Origin: an uncultured bacterium
Lineage (GTDB): Bacteria; Verrucomicrobiota; Kiritimatiellia; RFP12; UBA1067
Assembly (NCBI GenBank): GCA_946401765.1
Contig: CAMIVJ010000140.1
Location: 1 to 7,042, forward strand
Direction: 5' to 3'
DNA length: 7,042 nt
Shown here: in pieces, positions 6,001 to 7,042 of the stretch
How the letters are laid out: every line of letters begins with the position of its first letter
How positions within the stretch are numbered: the stretch's first letter is position 1
Program-made: the position numbers and the translations under genes
Notes under the pieces: model-generated
The model's input: the letters and a program-made list of their open reading frames with translations, nothing else
Told to the model about the DNA's origin: nothing
The model's database searches: none

Positions 6001-7042
6001 GGGAACGCCTTTCTCCGCGCTAACCGCGTCGCTCGCGCGCCCGAACATGCGAGAGGGCAAGTGGGGCGGGGCGCGTACGGACTACATTTCTGGACGCGAC
6101 CTCGGCGACAAGCTGCGCTACATCCTCGACCGCCGCCAGGAGCCGGGCCGCATAGGCAACATGCTGCAGCGTCCTTCGCTGCTGCTCAACCCCTGGACGA
6201 CAAGCGAGACCAAGACGAACGAGATCAAGCTCTCCGACGGCGACGGATGGGTGGGAGCGCCGCCTGAAAGCGCGGGAAAGGCGGAGACGATGGCGGCAAG
6301 GCTGGCCGGCGGTAATTTCGGCGATGCCGCGCGCAATGGCTTCGCCTGCTTCGACTTCATGCCCGCGCCGGAGGCCGTGTTCGCGAACCTGAGACCAGGC
6401 AAGGGCGGCGTGGTCGAGGTGGATCTGCGATCTGGCGCGGCGGGAATGCAGCACGTCTCGATCATAGTGACCGACGGACGTTCGATCGACGAAGCGACGC
6501 TTGCGGGCGCGGTTGTTCCGTTCGCGCCGCGGGATCTGAGGGTGAAGAAGGGCTTTGACGCGCTCGCGAACTCGTCGCGCACGAAATCGTATTCGACCGT
6601 GGGCGAACTGCACGCGCTGATGAAGTCAATCTCTGCAGACGATGCCGTCTTTGCCGAGTTCGGATTCGTGGCCGACTGGGCGGAGAAGAATGCGGACGAG
6701 AAGCGCGAGCTTTACGGCAAGTACGCTTCTCACGAGTTCGACTTCTTCCTCTACGAAAAGGACCGTGCGTTCTTCGATTCCGTCGTAGCGCCGAACCTGC
6801 GGAACAAGCGGCTGAAGGAATTTATGGACAAGTGGCTCCTTGGCGAAGACCTTGGCGAATACGCGAAGCCTGGCCGTCTGCAGGACCTCAATGCGCTTGA
6901 GCAGTGCCTGCTTGCGAGGCGTGTCGCGTCCGTCGCGCCGGTTGTGGCGCGCAACCTTGCCGACTGGTGCGAGGCCAATCCGTGCGATCCCGGTGAAGAA
7001 GACAGATTGTTCTCCGCCGCTCTGGGTGACGTTGAGTATTCG
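3032..7042 (+). CDS. Very large secreted protein with macroglobulin-like beta segments, function unknown, 3' end beyond the window
   Basis: The frame is open for 1,337 codons to the window edge, so the protein is larger still. Residues 1-23 form a signal peptide (MKKQMMFK, an Ala/Val core, likely cleavage after SSGA at 20-23). Residues 24 to about 430 are charged and mostly helical in appearance. About 434-532 resembles a macroglobulin MG-type beta-sandwich: VSLALDVKNVQKLRIAIYELD (441-461) ends in PGLYVVE (513-519). About 533-583 has the pattern of a second sandwich (FAALDENGKIVKG, then FKADENGEVSVPF at 571-583). Further beta-rich blocks follow: EALVAGCEATALVRP (626-640), GYVLECRGRTGER (746-758), CDENGEIKLGAL (798-809), and a transthyretin-like strand set ending ITGLRAGDYRL (898-908). 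Residues about 1200-1337 return to helices. No thioester motif (CxEQ) is present in the visible part, so it is not shown to be a trapping alpha-2-macroglobulin. No catalytic site is recognised. It probably acts outside the cytoplasm; any link to the GH92 enzyme is inferred from position. Confidence 0.88.
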   Translation, partial: MKKQMMFKVAAAAVVVAAFSSGAVDLTGLADTKFAERYAFATNRAEVIETLRPNTDAWYAYSILNAQTEGRLDDAKKLNQKWPESSGGNRRLAFAFRQDFLDWDRGKCQAFFIPQHLNFLHIWEGLPEREVELKPNSYPSELKDEDVSFDAFANKEKYGYSYHDLEDGFVSIALRDDAKALKRTDASFLLGSNAYLPDTPGLTKCLLQYLTDGDKNDFFKGFGVFKDLTLDQLAEVARATKGTAKDVASSAVFADIVLKKLTPGADDDPNDLKAREALLRRRLDFTKTLAPALKQKRVAAERELLEFYRSVGDLSHKDLFLDYLRDVKPDHGLITHRHVSRGDFNVQSFTIAGGRSADRVDALVIDYLAALAGDDMKAFSELVEKDFLAKTVSEAELLSGKPAADVNTRIFSADEFKRIQDRVEVNWAKSNKKVFASKDGVSLALDVKNVQKLRIAIYELDAAAACREAKGEVSSDIDLDCAVPTVERFLDFAAKPAILRHRETLAFPELAEPGLYVVECSGGGVSSRAVVRKGRLRATERRDAAGHVFAALDENGKIVKGTKVWLDGTVFKADENGEVSVPFAADTKSAGRKTAIIGAGRLASAIEFDHAAETYSLDLHVVLPQEALVAGCEATALVRPMLRAGGIVSTLKLLESPTLTVTFKDVKGRETVKTYKEFELFDDAESVCRFKVPWNLSNVKFKLEGRVKRVTGGDDERPSAAWSMNVNEIANGSQIEQLFLRRVADGYVLECRGRTGERIAHRAVTLTFKHCAFRAGGRMVKPGEGFPPGRLIDKTLQCDENGEIKLGALVDIEEVSTKEFGGWKWRLKRGMRIAYAGGGIASAEGEKIAIPAKGLFDGVWPGAEELESWVSLLAVNKAGEITEDCIGACSYSNGVLRITGLRAGDYRLKSRTEKAEAIKISVAKTAKAVGEGGVIASAARSLSDTGNPEGLRIESAEVATNGVLRVRVANAVEDARVHVFAARTMPVAGWGTPFSALTASLARPNMREGKWGGARTDYISGRDLGDKLRYILDRRQEPGRIGNMLQRPSLLLNPWTTSETKTNEIKLSDGDGWVGAPPESAGKAETMAARLAGGNFGDAARNGFACFDFMPAPEAVFANLRPGKGGVVEVDLRSGAAGMQHVSIIVTDGRSIDEATLAGAVVPFAPRDLRVKKGFDALANSSRTKSYSTVGELHALMKSISADDAVFAEFGFVADWAEKNADEKRELYGKYASHEFDFFLYEKDRAFFDSVVAPNLRNKRLKEFMDKWLLGEDLGEYAKPGRLQDLNALEQCLLARRVASVAPVVARNLADWCEANPCDPGEEDRLFSAALGDVEYS

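Noticed and set aside
3032..7042. Calling the giant protein a thioester alpha-2-macroglobulin protease trap
   Set aside because: Only the MG-like beta segments support this. No CxEQ thioester or bait region can be seen in the available part, and the order of the remaining blocks does not clearly match.

Overview
The window is a GC-rich bacterial segment (roughly six bases in ten are G or C by eye) with all coding on the + strand. It holds three consecutive genes with very short gaps, which looks like one transcription unit. They are a stand-alone phosphopantothenate-cysteine ligase (CoaB, 58-768), a secreted or lipid-anchored GH92 alpha-mannosidase-family protein (802-3000), and the first 1,337 codons of a very large secreted protein (3032 to the window edge, no stop reached). 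No terminator-like hairpin, RNA gene, insertion sequence or CRISPR array is visible.

The organism cannot be fixed from this sequence. A free-living or gut polysaccharide-degrading bacterium fits: GH92 enzymes remove mannose from host or yeast glycans, and two successive genes carry export signals. The giant exported protein and the pyrimidine/purine heptamer repeat in front of coaB suggest the Planctomycetota-Verrucomicrobiota-Lentisphaerota-Kiritimatiellota group. That is a low-confidence inference from recalled resemblance, not from a marker gene.

Layout: 1-57 is a tandem array of the heptamer CYYTRAA that runs directly into the coaB start codon. Positions 58-768 encode CoaB, the second step of coenzyme A synthesis from phosphopantothenate, without the usual fused CoaC half. 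Positions 746-783 hold a perfect 19-bp tandem duplication that spans the end of coaB and supplies its stop codon. Positions 802-3000 encode the GH92 enzyme, with its acid and base residues in place. Positions 3032-7042 encode a huge exported protein with a helical N-terminal part, several beta-sandwich-like segments (one resembling the macroglobulin MG type) and a helical part near the window end. Its function is unknown.

The GH92 enzyme and the giant protein both act outside the cytoplasm and may belong together, whereas coaB is a housekeeping gene whose link to them is probably only positional. The points most worth a second look are the giant protein, the stop-containing heptamer array, and the duplication that rewrites the end of coaB.
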